Positions 10,690 through 21,189 of a DNA stretch of 64,000 bases are shown in pieces. Both the position numbers and the translations under genes were made by a program. The notes beneath the pieces are model-generated. The model searched no databases and had not been told where the DNA came from. It saw only the letters and a list, made by a program, of their open reading frames with translations. Location of the stretch: contig JAMWFC010000054.1 in NCBI GenBank assembly GCA_027475525.1, positions 2,737,609 through 2,801,608 of the forward strand. The letters run 5' to 3'. This stretch comes from Macrolepiota albuminosa. Its lineage: Eukaryota; Basidiomycota; Agaricomycetes; Agaricales; Agaricaceae. Position 1 is the first letter of the stretch. Every line of letters begins with the position of its first letter.

Positions 10690-13600
10690 GCAAGCACTAC
10701 AGGATCAACTTCGTGAAAAGACAAATAGATACATAAATGCAAAGTGGTGGGAACCACGACCAGCGGTGCAAGCTGCACCATTACTTTGTATTCCCAAGAA
10801 GGATGGAACGTTAAGGACTGCATTGGATGCGCGACAGCGCAATGATAATACAGTCAAGGATGTGACACCTCTTCCAGATCAGGAAGTGATACGAGAAGAT
10901 GTCGCGACAGCGAAGTATCGGTCGAAAATCGACCTCACAGACGCGTACGAACAGGTTCGCATCCGCGAAGAGGATATACCGAAGACACTGTTCTCGTCCC
11001 TGATGGGGACGTTTGTGAGTAACATCATGCAGATTGGTGATTGTAATGCACCAGCAACATTTCAGAGGTTAATGACCTCAATCGAGATGTAATCAGGAAG
11101 TTTATGCACGTTTATTTAGACGATATATTCATATTTTCTGACTCCATTGAGGAGCATGAGCAGCACCTACGAGTCGTATTTGAACGGCTACAGAAGGCCA
11201 GTCTCTATCTCAAATGGAAGAAGTGCGAGTTGTACGCAACGAGTATAGATTGTCTCGGTCACGTCATTGACGAGAAGGGCATTCATCCGGATACGGATAA
11301 GCTCGACCAAATCCGAGAGTGGCGTACTCCACGCACATATAATGATATCCAACGATTTGTCAGACTGGTGAACTATATTGGCAACTTCTTGCCAGACATC
11401 ACTGCATACACTGGGCCACTTATGGCCATGACCCAGAATGGGTCACCGTTTCATTGGAGACCACTGCATCAGCGGTGTTTTGAGATAATTAAGCGCATAT
11501 GCACGAAAATGCCAGTCATCCAGCCAATTGACCCACGCATCAACGAGCCCATCTGGCTCATTTGTGATGCGTCAAAGACTGGGGTTGGGGCCATGTTTGG
11601 CCAGGGTAAAACGTGGCAGACTTGCCGACCAGCGGGATTTATGTCCCGTAAATTCACTGCTGCTCAGCAGAATTATGCTGTGCACGAGTTAGAAACACTC
11701 GCCATCCTAGAAGCCCTCCTAAAGTGGGAGGATAAACTGATGGGATATAAGATCCACATTATTACGGATCACAAAGCACTAGAGTTCTTCAAGACTCAGG
11801 TGCACCTGTCTCCATGACAACGTCGCTGGATCGACTACATGTCGCGGTACCAGTTCGACATCACCTATGTAAAAGGTGAATTGAACAAAGTGGCGGATTG
11901 CCTATCTCGATATTTCGAGAGTAATACTCGAGATGACGTCCATGACGCGCATGACTATGTCCAGGCGGACAAATGTATTGACCCAGAGGGCGAGGATTTG
12001 CCTCTGCATTGATTCCATGAAATCAGGGAACATAGGGTCGAGTTACACGCCATGCGAGTGCAGGAAACACGTCGCAGTAAGCGACTGCACGAACAGCAAG
12101 AGACTCGCGATATCGAAGCCCAGGTGCTAGTGGATCATGAGGCTCCTCAGCCAAGTGAAGAGACGAGGCAAGGGGTGCTGACGGGAGGTACTGGTATGAT
12201 GCTCCAGCAAGCGCTGGAGTCACAGGACCATACGCCTGCACCGGCCGACTTAGGCAATGCGCAATTCCGCACACGTATCCAGCAAGAATACAAGGATAAT
12301 AATCTCTTTGTAGAGATTCTGAACAATATCCAAGCGCATCCGCGCTTCAAGGTGGAGCAGCAGCTCGTCTACATTACCAGACCCACGGAGTCCAAAGTCA
12401 TCTGCATTCCCCAGAAGAGGTCGTTGATTACAACTATCCTGGACCAGGCCCATAGAGTAGTGGGCCACTTCGGAACTCAGAAAATGCTGGACTATGTGCG
12501 ATGCTGGTACTGGTGGCCACAAATGGCCAAAGAGACGAGCCAATTCTACTCGCCATGCGAGCTATGTCAACAGTTGAAAGTATCAACTTTGAAGCCACCA
12601 GGAAAGCTTCATTCGCTACCCATACCGATCAAACCTTGGGATTCGATCGGGATGGACTTTATAGGTCCGTTCCCTGAGTTGAAAGGCTTTAACTACCTGT
12701 GGGTAGTGATCTGCAGAATGACCAGTATGGTCCATCTCATTCCAGTGAGAACCACCATGACAGCGTCAGACTTGTCATGGATCTATCTCAAGGAGATAGT
12801 ACGCCTCCATGAACTGCCAAGTTCAATCGTAAGCGATCGAGACGCTAAGTTCACTTCCAAATAGTGGAAGGAGTTGCACAAACTGCTGGGAGCAAAGTTG
12901 CTCATGTCAACGTCGTTTCATCCGCAAACGGATGGTCAAACTGAACGCGCAAATAGAAATATTGCGCAAATCTTGCGAGCGTTTGTACGTCCTGATCAGA
13001 AGGACTGGGTGGATCGATGTCCCCTCATGGAATTCGCGATAAACATGAGTATATCAGAAACTACCGGGTATTCACCCTTTGAACTCAACAATGGCTACAT
13101 GCCATCCATGATTCGTGAACTTCGTACGGACGAAGTTATTCATGTGGGAGTAAAGCAGTTTGCGCGCAACACGCTGAGGAATCTGGCAGATGCCCATGAC
13201 GCAATTATAGAATCACGTGTATGGCAGACCAAACATGCGAATAATCGCAGACGTGATGAGCCGGACATCAAGAAAGAGGGCCTAGTGTACCTTTTGACGA
13301 AGAACTTGAACCTGCCAAAAGGCAGGGCGAGTAAGCTGTGTCCGAAATGGATTGGACCATATAAGGTTCTTGAGGTGGAACCAAGCACGTCTAACTACGT
13401 GCTGGAACTACCCCAGGTGCTGCAAGCACGCAGGATAGTGCCCAAGTTTCACGTGTCGCTATTGCGACCGTACATGGCCAGTAGTGATGCGCTATTTCCT
13501 AATCATGCAACTCCAGAGCCGTATGACTTTGGAACTGGCAATGACCAGGAGTGGTTCATAGATGACCTCATAGGTCATCGGTGGATGAAGGGAAGCCTCA

Positions 13601-13882
13601 AATTCGAGGTGAGGTGGAGCCTAGGTGATACTACCTGGAAACCGCTAGTGAACTGCAAAGACCTTGCAGCAATGGACAGGTACCTAGAGTTGCAGGGCGT
13701 GAAACGCCCTCAACAGCTAGCAAAACGCACATAATGCACGTGTGGTGGTGGAATGTGGACAAAGTCCACTTTGATCGCCGGTGAGAAGCTGGGTGGCATG
13801 TATTTGTGGTTGTTTACACCACTAGCGGAGTTGGGAGATTGTTTTTTTCTCTTTCTTTTCTCAGTCCCAATACACGTAGTCT

Positions 13883-16843
13883 ATGTGTCTAGTGAAAATG
13901 GCCTATTGGGGGCCGCAAAAGGGTGATCAGAGCCAGCAAGACTCTAATAGAGGGGGGAGACCTCCAAATATACAAAACCGTGATTACTCCGATCAGTACC
14001 AGAGGCAGCCGCCATATCCGGCGGCAAGCCAGTTTCAGTCAGCAGTGGCCTATCCAGGCCGTGATGAGCCGCTTCCGTACCAGACACCCCTCTACTCGCA
14101 AGAGATGGAGGTTGATGATGAAGGGCGCTATGGGTGCCCGGAGGACAGCATGCGCCGCGAGCGCTACTATCAGGAACCGTCGTCACATCCAGCTGCGTCG
14201 TATCCGATGTATGCGGGTGTGGTGACGGGGCCGCCGTTAGTACCATGGGCGCACCGGCCCATGGAAGAGCCATATGGGGAGCCTGCGCCACAAGCGCAGA
14301 TTGTAGCTGGGTCAGACATGCTGTTGGGCAGACTGGAAGCAGCAGGACAGCCAGTCCCTGCAACTGCGTCCTTCCTGCAGGACAGTTTGGCCGTGATGGT
14401 GATGGAGGGGCTGCTTGACCAGATCGAGCTGATGAAGAGGCAGCGCGTCGCAGCGCTGGAGCAGATCAAACGCGCATCTAAGCGCAAAATCGCCACGAGT
14501 GAGGAATCGACTGCTGAGGTCAAGAGGGCTAGATATCAGCCCAGTCAACCGGTTGACCCTCCACGGGCAAGGATGCCGTCGGAAGCGCAATTTGCGTGCC
14601 ATGAGCAGCCTGCTCAGCCCGTGGCTTTGTCATCGCGGTTACCCAAGTCAGGCCTGCAGGCCTCTTCAGAGTCGCTGGCTGCCGTCAGTGAACCCTTGGC
14701 AGGTCTGTTCCTGGGTCAGCAGGAAGCCGCATCATCTCGGGCCCCATCTAGGGGGTCCAAAACCGTTGCTGTGGCGCCAAGAGCGCCCACTACCGCTGTT
14801 CCTCGAGCTGAGCCTGGGGGGAAAACTCTGGCACGAAATGCGCCTGTCCCTCTGGTGGCTCAGCCATCATTTGGATCTTCCACCCCGGTCAAGTCGGGGT
14901 CGATACGCCAACGTCGAGGCCATAAGCCTCCTCTTGATGCCTCCAAGCTGGAGGTGATAGAGTTCCCAGCTGGCATTCCTGCACAGGCCGGGAAGGTCTC
15001 GATGTTGTTTCTGTTGCCTGTTACCGTGCCTGCATCGCAGGCACACTTTCCCATGGTCGTCTTGACCACCAACCCTCGCTCTCCCGAGCAATATGACAGT
15101 CTGGTGGTGACCTCGAAGAATCGTCCCATGTCTGAAAAAGGCAAAGCACCCGTGGCCTCCTTATTCGACGAGAGCGACTATGGAGAGTCGAGCTTGGAGC
15201 ATGAGGAGGAGGCAGAGGAAGGGGAATCAGCGGCGAACTGATTCCAGCGAGTATTGCGCAATAAGCGCATTGCAAAGAAGAAGGTGATTCACGCCAAAGA
15301 GCTGCGGGCCCTCAAGCAGAGGTCCGAGGATGAGTTCTTGGGGAGAATCCCCGATGGATTGGGAGTGAAGGTGTGGGGACCGCTCGATATCGAGCGAACA
15401 AATTCGTGCTTCAGGGGAGCACTCAGCCACTGCACGTATTATTCGTACCATTCGAATACTGTGCTGTTGGGAGCTGAGGCCAACCGGGCAGCGGCATATG
15501 AGTTTTCATCTGGGCACCGTGCTGGCATTCCAGCCAGCGTTGTTTACAAGTATTCCCCTCGTGGCCTGCCGCGCACGCCATTAGAGCTGGATCGGCTCTA
15601 CAAATATTATTCGAATGAGCATGCTCCCCGTTGCGAACGGGTTACCGCCTACCTCCTTATCACAGAGCTTCAGATGTTCGCCCAGCGAACCAATGAGTCA
15701 TTACATGACCAAACAATGATGCTCCTGATGAAGAACCCACGCTATCAAAACCTCGTCAATCCAGCCCAGAGGACAGACGACCTTGCGCTCGTCAAGCGCC
15801 GACACATTCTGGGGCGCTTTCTGTGCACAAAAGAAGACAGATTGACTGCGCTGCGCGTAATGCACGCCCAAGACCCTTCCACTCCGTTCGACCTGGATCA
15901 GCTTGCGCAGTACGCGCTGATCTTTGGTTGTCCGGGGTTGGAAAACACGTATCAAGGCATTGCAGTCGACCATGCCTACCGTATGCACTGGCGAACCCTC
16001 TTCGGGTTTGCCTTGTGCTGAGCCCTTTGCGCTAACAGTGCAGCCAAGCCCGTGATTGTGCGGCGCATGACCCTCGTCATGGCCCGCCCGGGTCTTTACC
16101 GTGAGGCTATCGCCTCTTATGATGCCATGTTCCCAGACCAGCCGTTTGAGCCCCAGAGAGGGCACCAGCTGGAACTTCATCCCGTGCACATACCAGACAA
16201 CTTTGCACGGAACTTTTCCGATGACAACGCGTTACGCGTCTTACTGCACAACCGGATACCTGCTGACTGGGTGGACCACGCCTATACATACAGAGTGGTC
16301 TTCCTGGAGCAGCAATTCCACGCCCCTACGATGTCTATGGACATCTTTCGCGACATCGACAACAAGCGCATGGAGTGCTTGAATAGATATGGCATCCCCT
16401 CCGCAATCCCACAATGGGATGGATGGCAGGAGATGACCGAAGACGATCATTATCGTCTTATGTTCAAGCACAACAAGGAAAGTTGTCTTCCCGTAAACCC
16501 CGAGGCCAATGGCCTCTACTATCTCATTGGCATGGACCCAAACCAGGTCTGCCTCCTAAAACGCACAGCAGCGCATGACCTGCCCACCTCTGACATGGAC
16601 CCAGGCCAGGTCAATCTCCTGTCATGCGCAGCAGAGCAGGGTATGCTCTCCACCACAGCTTTAGTGATTAACATTGCACTAACAGAGCCTATGGTGGTAG
16701 ACACGCCTGCAGTCGAGGGGCCTATAACCCCACCAAGGACGGAATCGGCGCCTCCCCCTCCGATAATTAACGTCGCACTGGAGGAGGAGTCAATGGTGAC
16801 TGAGACGGGCGCAGTTGCAGAAGCATCGTCATCCGGGTCCTAG
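13883..16843 (+). pseudogene. Gypsy ORF3: long unassigned frame downstream of integrase
   Basis: A single reading phase stays open from 13883 to TAG 16841-16843 (about 986 codons) with only two stops, both TGA (15239 and 16019). A second in-frame ATG follows at 13898. The first 350 residues are Pro/Gln/Ala-rich with a basic helix (LDQIELMKRQRVAALEQIKR). Acidic residues precede the first TGA (SLEHEEEAEEGES). The rest looks like a folded domain with LDRLYKYYSNEHAPRCERVT, LLHNRIPADWVDHAYTYR and AIPQWDGWQEM segments. No signal peptide or clear membrane anchor is visible, so an envelope protein is not supported. The C-terminal part recurs in the left element at 2890-3690, so it is a stable component of this retrotransposon family. 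Function unknown. Confidence 0.8.
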
Positions 16844-17195
16844 ACCCATGTTAATATTTTGTTGTGTAGGTACCTCTGAGTCATTCACTCGAACCAATTC
16901 AGCTGATACGCACTCTAGAGTTGCGTGTAGATACAGCTGACCCAGAGGCGGGGTCACTCTTAATTTTTGTTTTTCTTATTGTAGTATAAACATATTCATC
17001 TTGCATCTCCTGCTGGCGCAACGTGCGCCCTGTCTGATAAGGACTGACTTCCAGTGTGTCTGGAGGCCGCATCTACACTGCGACCAACTGCTAACGTCTG
17101 GCAGCCACACAATACGCGTGTTATCCATCTGTTTTTTGCACTATCGTGCATTCTTATCTCGCTTCACCTCCCTTCCTAAAGACCGAGTATTCGGT

Positions 17196-17209
17196 CTCAT
17201 TGGGGGGTA
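17196..17209 (+). other. Polypurine tract of the gypsy element
   Basis: TCTCATTGGGGGGTA lies directly before the 3' LTR start TGTAAC. The matching position in the left element reads TTGGGGGGTG. This is where plus-strand DNA synthesis would be primed. Confidence 0.7.
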
Positions 17210-17382
17210 TGTAACAGAGTCATCCGTGTTCTTAGCGTCAATGATGCTATAATCATTTAGTAGAGTATTACATAAGATAACATCTTGTTTTCACTCTAAG
17301 TACTAGTCAATCCAATACTGCGGTCTGATTTAGCACTTGTGTGATACACACAAGACAGTTCTAACCCGTAACTCCGGTTACA
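17210..17382 (+). repeat. 3' LTR of the gypsy element
   Basis: 173 bp, TGTAACAGAG to CCGGTTACA, aligning without gaps to 5897-6069 with nine transitions. It is followed by the right TCCAG target duplication. Confidence 0.92.
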
Positions 17383-17468
17383 TCCAGACACCCGAGTATC
17401 CGTAGATCAAGTTTGCCTCATAAGGGCATTGCTTTCCTGGAAAGCCCCCAACTCAGCGGAACCTGACA
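17383..17468 (+). mobile_element. Solo LTR, right part
   Basis: Begins with the right TCCAG target duplication of the gypsy element, continues the LTR cut at 5896, and ends CGGAACCTGACA. It is followed by GTAAA (17469-17473), the second copy of the solo LTR's own target duplication. Confidence 0.8.
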
Positions 17469-17473
17469 GTAAA

Positions 17474-18666
17474 GGGTCTGTATGGCATGAAACAGGCAGG
17501 GAGGATATGGAATCAGTCAGTCAACGACAATATGGCTTCATGGAGATTCACATGTTTGGCTTGTGAATCCTGTATATTTTATTGAGTTACTAATCATGGC
17601 ACAATCATTGCAGCTCTGCATGTAGATGACTTCCTTTTCATTGCCAGCAGCAAGGATGAAAATGAACGTTTCAAAGCCCAGATGCGACGAGTTTGGACTA
17701 TTTCAGATCTTGGGGTGCTGTGATTTGTTCTGAGTATTGCTGTGAAATGGGATTGCCCCAGCAACACGGTTAGATTGTCACAGACAGCGTTAATCAACAA
17801 GATCATCCATCAATTCAGTCAAAAGGATGCCACTCCTCTGTCCCTACCTATGGACCCTAACGTGAAGCTGAGACGCATTGATCGTAACTCTCTATCTCAG
17901 GAGGAGCGTCATGCCATGGAAAGGACTCCCTACCAACAACTTGTTGGATGTCTGCTGTATGTAGCCATATCCACACAGCCTGACATTGCCTTCAGCATAC
18001 AGCAACTTACACAATACCTGGATTCTTATGCCACCTCACACTGGCATGCCACAATTTGACTCGTCCAATACTTAAAGGGCACTTGTGACCTCCAGCTCCA
18101 TCTTGGCAGTTCAGAAGACATCAAGCTCGCTGGTTACACAGACTCCAACTAGACCAGCTGCCCCAATACATGGCAGAGTGTCAGCGGGTATATATGGAAT
18201 CTTGAGTCTGGGATGCTGTCTTGGGCAGTTAGAAAGCAGCGCACTGTAGCTGCATCTTCTTGCAAAGCAGAATACATGGCTGCTTTTGAAGGTGTGCAGG
18301 AAGGCATCTGGCTTCAAGCCCTATTGCGAGGGATTGGGTTCAATCTTACCAGCTAGCCTACTCATATGTACTGCAACAACGACTCAGCAATCGCTCTGTC
18401 CAAGGATCCTCTCTTGCATGTGCATGTAAAGCACGTCGATATCAAGTACCATTTCCTCTAAGAATGAGTTCAATCAGATGAACTAGTCTTGCTTTGCATC
18501 CCATCAAACCAGAATACTGCAGATATATTTTCCTCTAAGAATGAGTTCAATCAGATGAACTAGTCTTGCTTTGCATCCCATCAAACCAGAATACTGCAGA
18601 TATATTTACAAAGGCTTTGTCTACTTCAGCATTCACATATCTCCGCCCTCAACTGGGCCTTAGATA
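17474..18666 (+). pseudogene. Copia retrotransposon, 3' half of reverse transcriptase and RNase H
   Basis: Continues the RT interrupted at 5209. It has GLYGMKQAGR at about 17475, LHVDDFLFIAS (the catalytic YVDD-type motif, here HVDD) at about 17615, YQQLVGCLLYVAISTQPDIAF at about 17930, and the RNase H segments GYTDSN, RTVAASSCKAEYMA and HVKHVDIKYHFL at 18130-18460. Stops near 17539, 17722, 18057 and 18148 show it is dead. CpG is scarce. One 77-bp duplication (18452-18605) lies near the end of RNase H. Confidence 0.85.
18452..18605. repeat. Perfect 77-bp tandem duplication (18452-18528 / 18529-18605)
   Basis: Exact 77-bp duplication near the end of the copia RNase H. It has the same length as the duplications in host genes. 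Confidence 0.93.
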
Positions 18667-18693
18667 AATGCCACCATTCCATGCAAGGAGGAG

Positions 18694-18909
18694 TGTCTGG
18701 GTGAGGAAGTATTAGTGTTTCAACATTTCACAGATATCACACCAGCTGCTTACCACATGAGCTTTGGCCACCATGTCCATTGTCATGCAGAGCCAAGCCA
18801 TCGCATCCATTGTCCTGCTCCTTTCTCTAGTTTCCACCATTGTTATCATGTAGACATATATATTTGTTGCTACTACAGACGAGCCCCTCAGTTTCTTATA
18901 CCAGACTGA
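18694..18909 (+). mobile_element. Probable 3' LTR of the copia element
   Basis: TGTCTGGGTGAGG follows a purine-rich tract (GCAAGGAGGAG) just after the RNase H frame. CCAGACT near 18901 is close to an inverted match of the start. A 23-bp block (18890-18912) is repeated exactly at 19004-19026, and 'acttataaact(g/a)ttcttag' also occurs twice nearby (about 18972 and 19030). The exact right end is therefore uncertain. Confidence 0.45.
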
Positions 18910-19026
18910 GGGGTGAGTAATTACAACAATACTATGGACTTACTTATGAACTAACCATACCTATAAAACATACTTATAAACTGTTCTTAGGTACAGTTAA
19001 TAGAGTTTCTTATACCAGACTGAGGG

Positions 19027-19429
19027 AATGTACTTATAAACTATTCTTAGCTCACAGGTACTGGCTTCTAACATGAGTAGCTAGCTGCCTGTGCCCACAT
19101 CAGAGCATTTAGCAGTTGCCTATATAGTTTGTTTGCTATAAAAGCCCTTTCTGTTCCTTTTTTGGTGACATTTTGGTCATGAGTATGATAATGCTGGATG
19201 GAAAGGATGTATAACAGGGGTTGCATTCAGTCATGTTGAAATGTTTTAGCACTCAGATCAGGTAAGCCTTTTAAGACAGTGATATTGCTCTCATATTAGC
19301 ATCTCAGTGAATTGCCATCTCTAGGAGAAAAGTGGGCTTGATGCCATGGCACTAAGAAATCCTTCAGCTCAGCATCACTGAAAGTTGTCTGCATCAGTGC
19401 CTGGTAACATGGATCAGTTTTCATAATCT
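19027..19429. repeat. Repeat-like spacer, no gene
   Basis: AT-rich, CpG-poor sequence with a TATA-like box (gctataaaagcccttt near 19135), probably degenerate LTR material. No coding frame is supported. Confidence 0.4.
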
Positions 19430-20280
19430 AAGTCAAGAGCTACTTATTGTGTATTGAGGAGCCTTTCTCTTGCAAGACTTAGAGAAATGATTAGTGATGA
19501 ATGGCAATGGTAAAAAGCAGTGAAACCTATCTTTTTTTAGAAGCTGTGGTCAGCTTCTTTGACAAGCCCAATTTGCTTGCTGACAGTGCTAGGCTCTGTG
19601 CACTGCTGGTGCAGGAATCCTTGTCAGACCTCTCTGCAATCAAACCCTGCCTTTAGAGGCAGGTGCCTTCACCTTGGCAACTTCCTCTATCTCATCTACT
19701 GCCTCACATTCCTCCTGGGCCCTCATCCTCTTCTTAGTATTTCAGGAGGCCTCAGCAAAAACCTCAGCACAAATTGTTGCCATTTTCTTATCTACCTGCA
19801 TGTTGGCAAGGGGTGCCCACACCTCTTGTTTGTTATGAGGTGACAGGTCAGACCACAGCTAAGTTCAGATAGAGTCCGAGATATTTACTCAGGCATGGGC
19901 AAGGCACCAAAGAGGATGTCCTCTAACTTGTCCTCTATTGTTGGGACAAGAGGAGGTGCCTAGCAACATGACAAGTACAAGCAATAACTCACAAATTGAA
20001 AAAAGGGTGCCAGCTGCTCTGCACCATAGTTATCTGCATACCAGGCTTGGCACCACTCCCAAACCTCAATTTCATGGTCCCACCTCAATGCCAAGGACTT
20101 GAACTTCCAGCCAATGCTCTAACAATTTCATGACAGCAACAACCAAGTTTGGAGGCATCTCAGCACCCATGTTTTCAATGAGCCAGATGAAATGGTTGGC
20201 CTTGTCAATGTAAGTGTGAGCCACTTGCTAGGCCTCAAGCAATGGCATGGGAGGTGGAGTTGGAATTTGGAAAGACATTT
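19430..20280 (-). pseudogene. CpG-depleted copy of the MSFRIP retroelement ORF
   Basis: The minus-strand frame starts near 20278 with MSFQIPTPPP and aligns with the element at 105-1916 but lacks its 1-kb interruption. Aligned sites show CpG in the left copy and TpG or CpA here, for example CTCCGCACCACGAT versus CTCTGCACCATAGT. Many stops result. No intact product. Confidence 0.5.
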
Positions 20281-21189
20281 TATTAGAGAAGAGCACCAGA
20301 GATTTTTTAGGAAAAGAGGTGAAGTCCCAACTCATGCGCTAGGACTATAAGAGGATTTCAGCAGACTCACAGGCCACCAGTCACAAAACAGTAATAGTAA
20401 CTACTTTTAGTGACTGGAGACAGTCAATTTTCAGTTGGAAGGAGATAATAGGACCTCACACAAGCTAGGTGCATTAATGGCAGGCTCAGCATTAGCTTCA
20501 GACACTTTACTGTACTCATTCCAAACTTGGCATGCACAATTTATGCATTTTAGGCCTTACCCAATGGCCATGCATGGCAAGCAATGGATCCAATCAGTGA
20601 TAGCATCAGTGGCAGCTGGAATGACAGATAACAGCTGGCATCACACTGTCAGCAAGTATTGACAGATAACATCACTTTATTAGCACATAGTACAACTAGC
20701 TAGTAGCAGCACTTACAAGTTGGAATAATGGCATTTTCCCATGACGGACAGCTTGGCATTTCACCTGGGCACCCTCTCTTGACTTGGACAAACAGCATTC
20801 TTGTTGATTTCTTACTATTTAGTTTAATGCACAGTGTTTACTTACATTCCTTACAGTTCATCACTTCTTGGTGATGCTTAGCTGCTTAGCAATGGTTTAC
20901 TATAAATACTTACCATTGTCACTAGTTAAACACAGAACAGAGTACCCAGTTCAGAATCGCAATCCTTTTCATAGACTGGAATTGAACCCAAAATGTTCAA
21001 AAACGTGAAACAATGTCAAAAATTTAAACAGAACCAGATCAATATTTGATTCAGTTCTATGAGTAATGTAATAAAAAACTACTTTAGATAAGGTAGCGGC
21101 AATAGTTATATGTAGTATATTATATAATTTAAGTAATCTATAGTTATAGGTGTGAATACTACATGTTGTATATTAGACTCACTGAACAT
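20281..21189. repeat. Degenerate repeat upstream of the CpG-depleted copy
   Basis: Aligns in blocks with 1917-2660 up to about 20930, including the TATA-like segment (actataaatacttacc near 20890). Beyond about 20960 it is AT-rich and without a supported gene. Confidence 0.45.

Larger units (their letters stand above)
6181..13734 (+). pseudogene. Gypsy gag-pol polyprotein (inactivated)
   Basis: One frame runs from ATG 6181 to TAA 13734 once two 77-bp duplications (8122-8275, 10536-10689) are discounted. Gag is Gln/Asp/Glu-rich and ends with a CCHC zinc knuckle (CYNCGRSRHFAKEC, about 8938-8979). Protease has DSG in LWDSGSTTTD (about 9372). RT has the FQRLMT and VYLDD segments (about 11060-11120). 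RNase H has LICDASKTGVGAMFG (about 11560) and TDHKALEFF. Integrase has the HHCC finger (H-GHFGTQKML-CELC, about 12450-12570), GMDFIGPF, VSDRDAKF and HPQTDGQTE. The C-terminus has a chromodomain (FEVRWSLGDTTWKPL, about 13605). Breaks include TGA at 7138, TAG 9411, TAA 9446, TGA 9757, TAG 10027, TGA 10225, 11815 and 12010, TAG 12862, and a frameshift near 11075-11100. Confidence 0.93.
5897..17382 (+). mobile_element. Full-length chromodomain Ty3/gypsy retrotransposon with an extra long frame
   Basis: Two 173-bp LTRs (5897-6069 and 17210-17382) starting TGTAAC and ending GTTACA are bounded by a 5-bp target duplication TCCAG. Between them lie one gag-pol frame (6181-13734) and a second long frame (13883-16843), then a polypurine tract. 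Pol order is protease, reverse transcriptase, RNase H, integrase and chromodomain, as in gypsy/chromoviruses. Short LTRs with an 11.1-kb interior are unusual proportions. The copy is inactive because of many stops, mostly TGA, and a frameshift. It lies inside a solo LTR that lies inside a copia element. Confidence 0.93.

Noticed and set aside
13883..16843. Gypsy ORF3 as a retroviral-type envelope gene
   Set aside because: No signal peptide, no transmembrane anchor, and no Cys-rich ectodomain pattern. Position after integrase alone is not enough.
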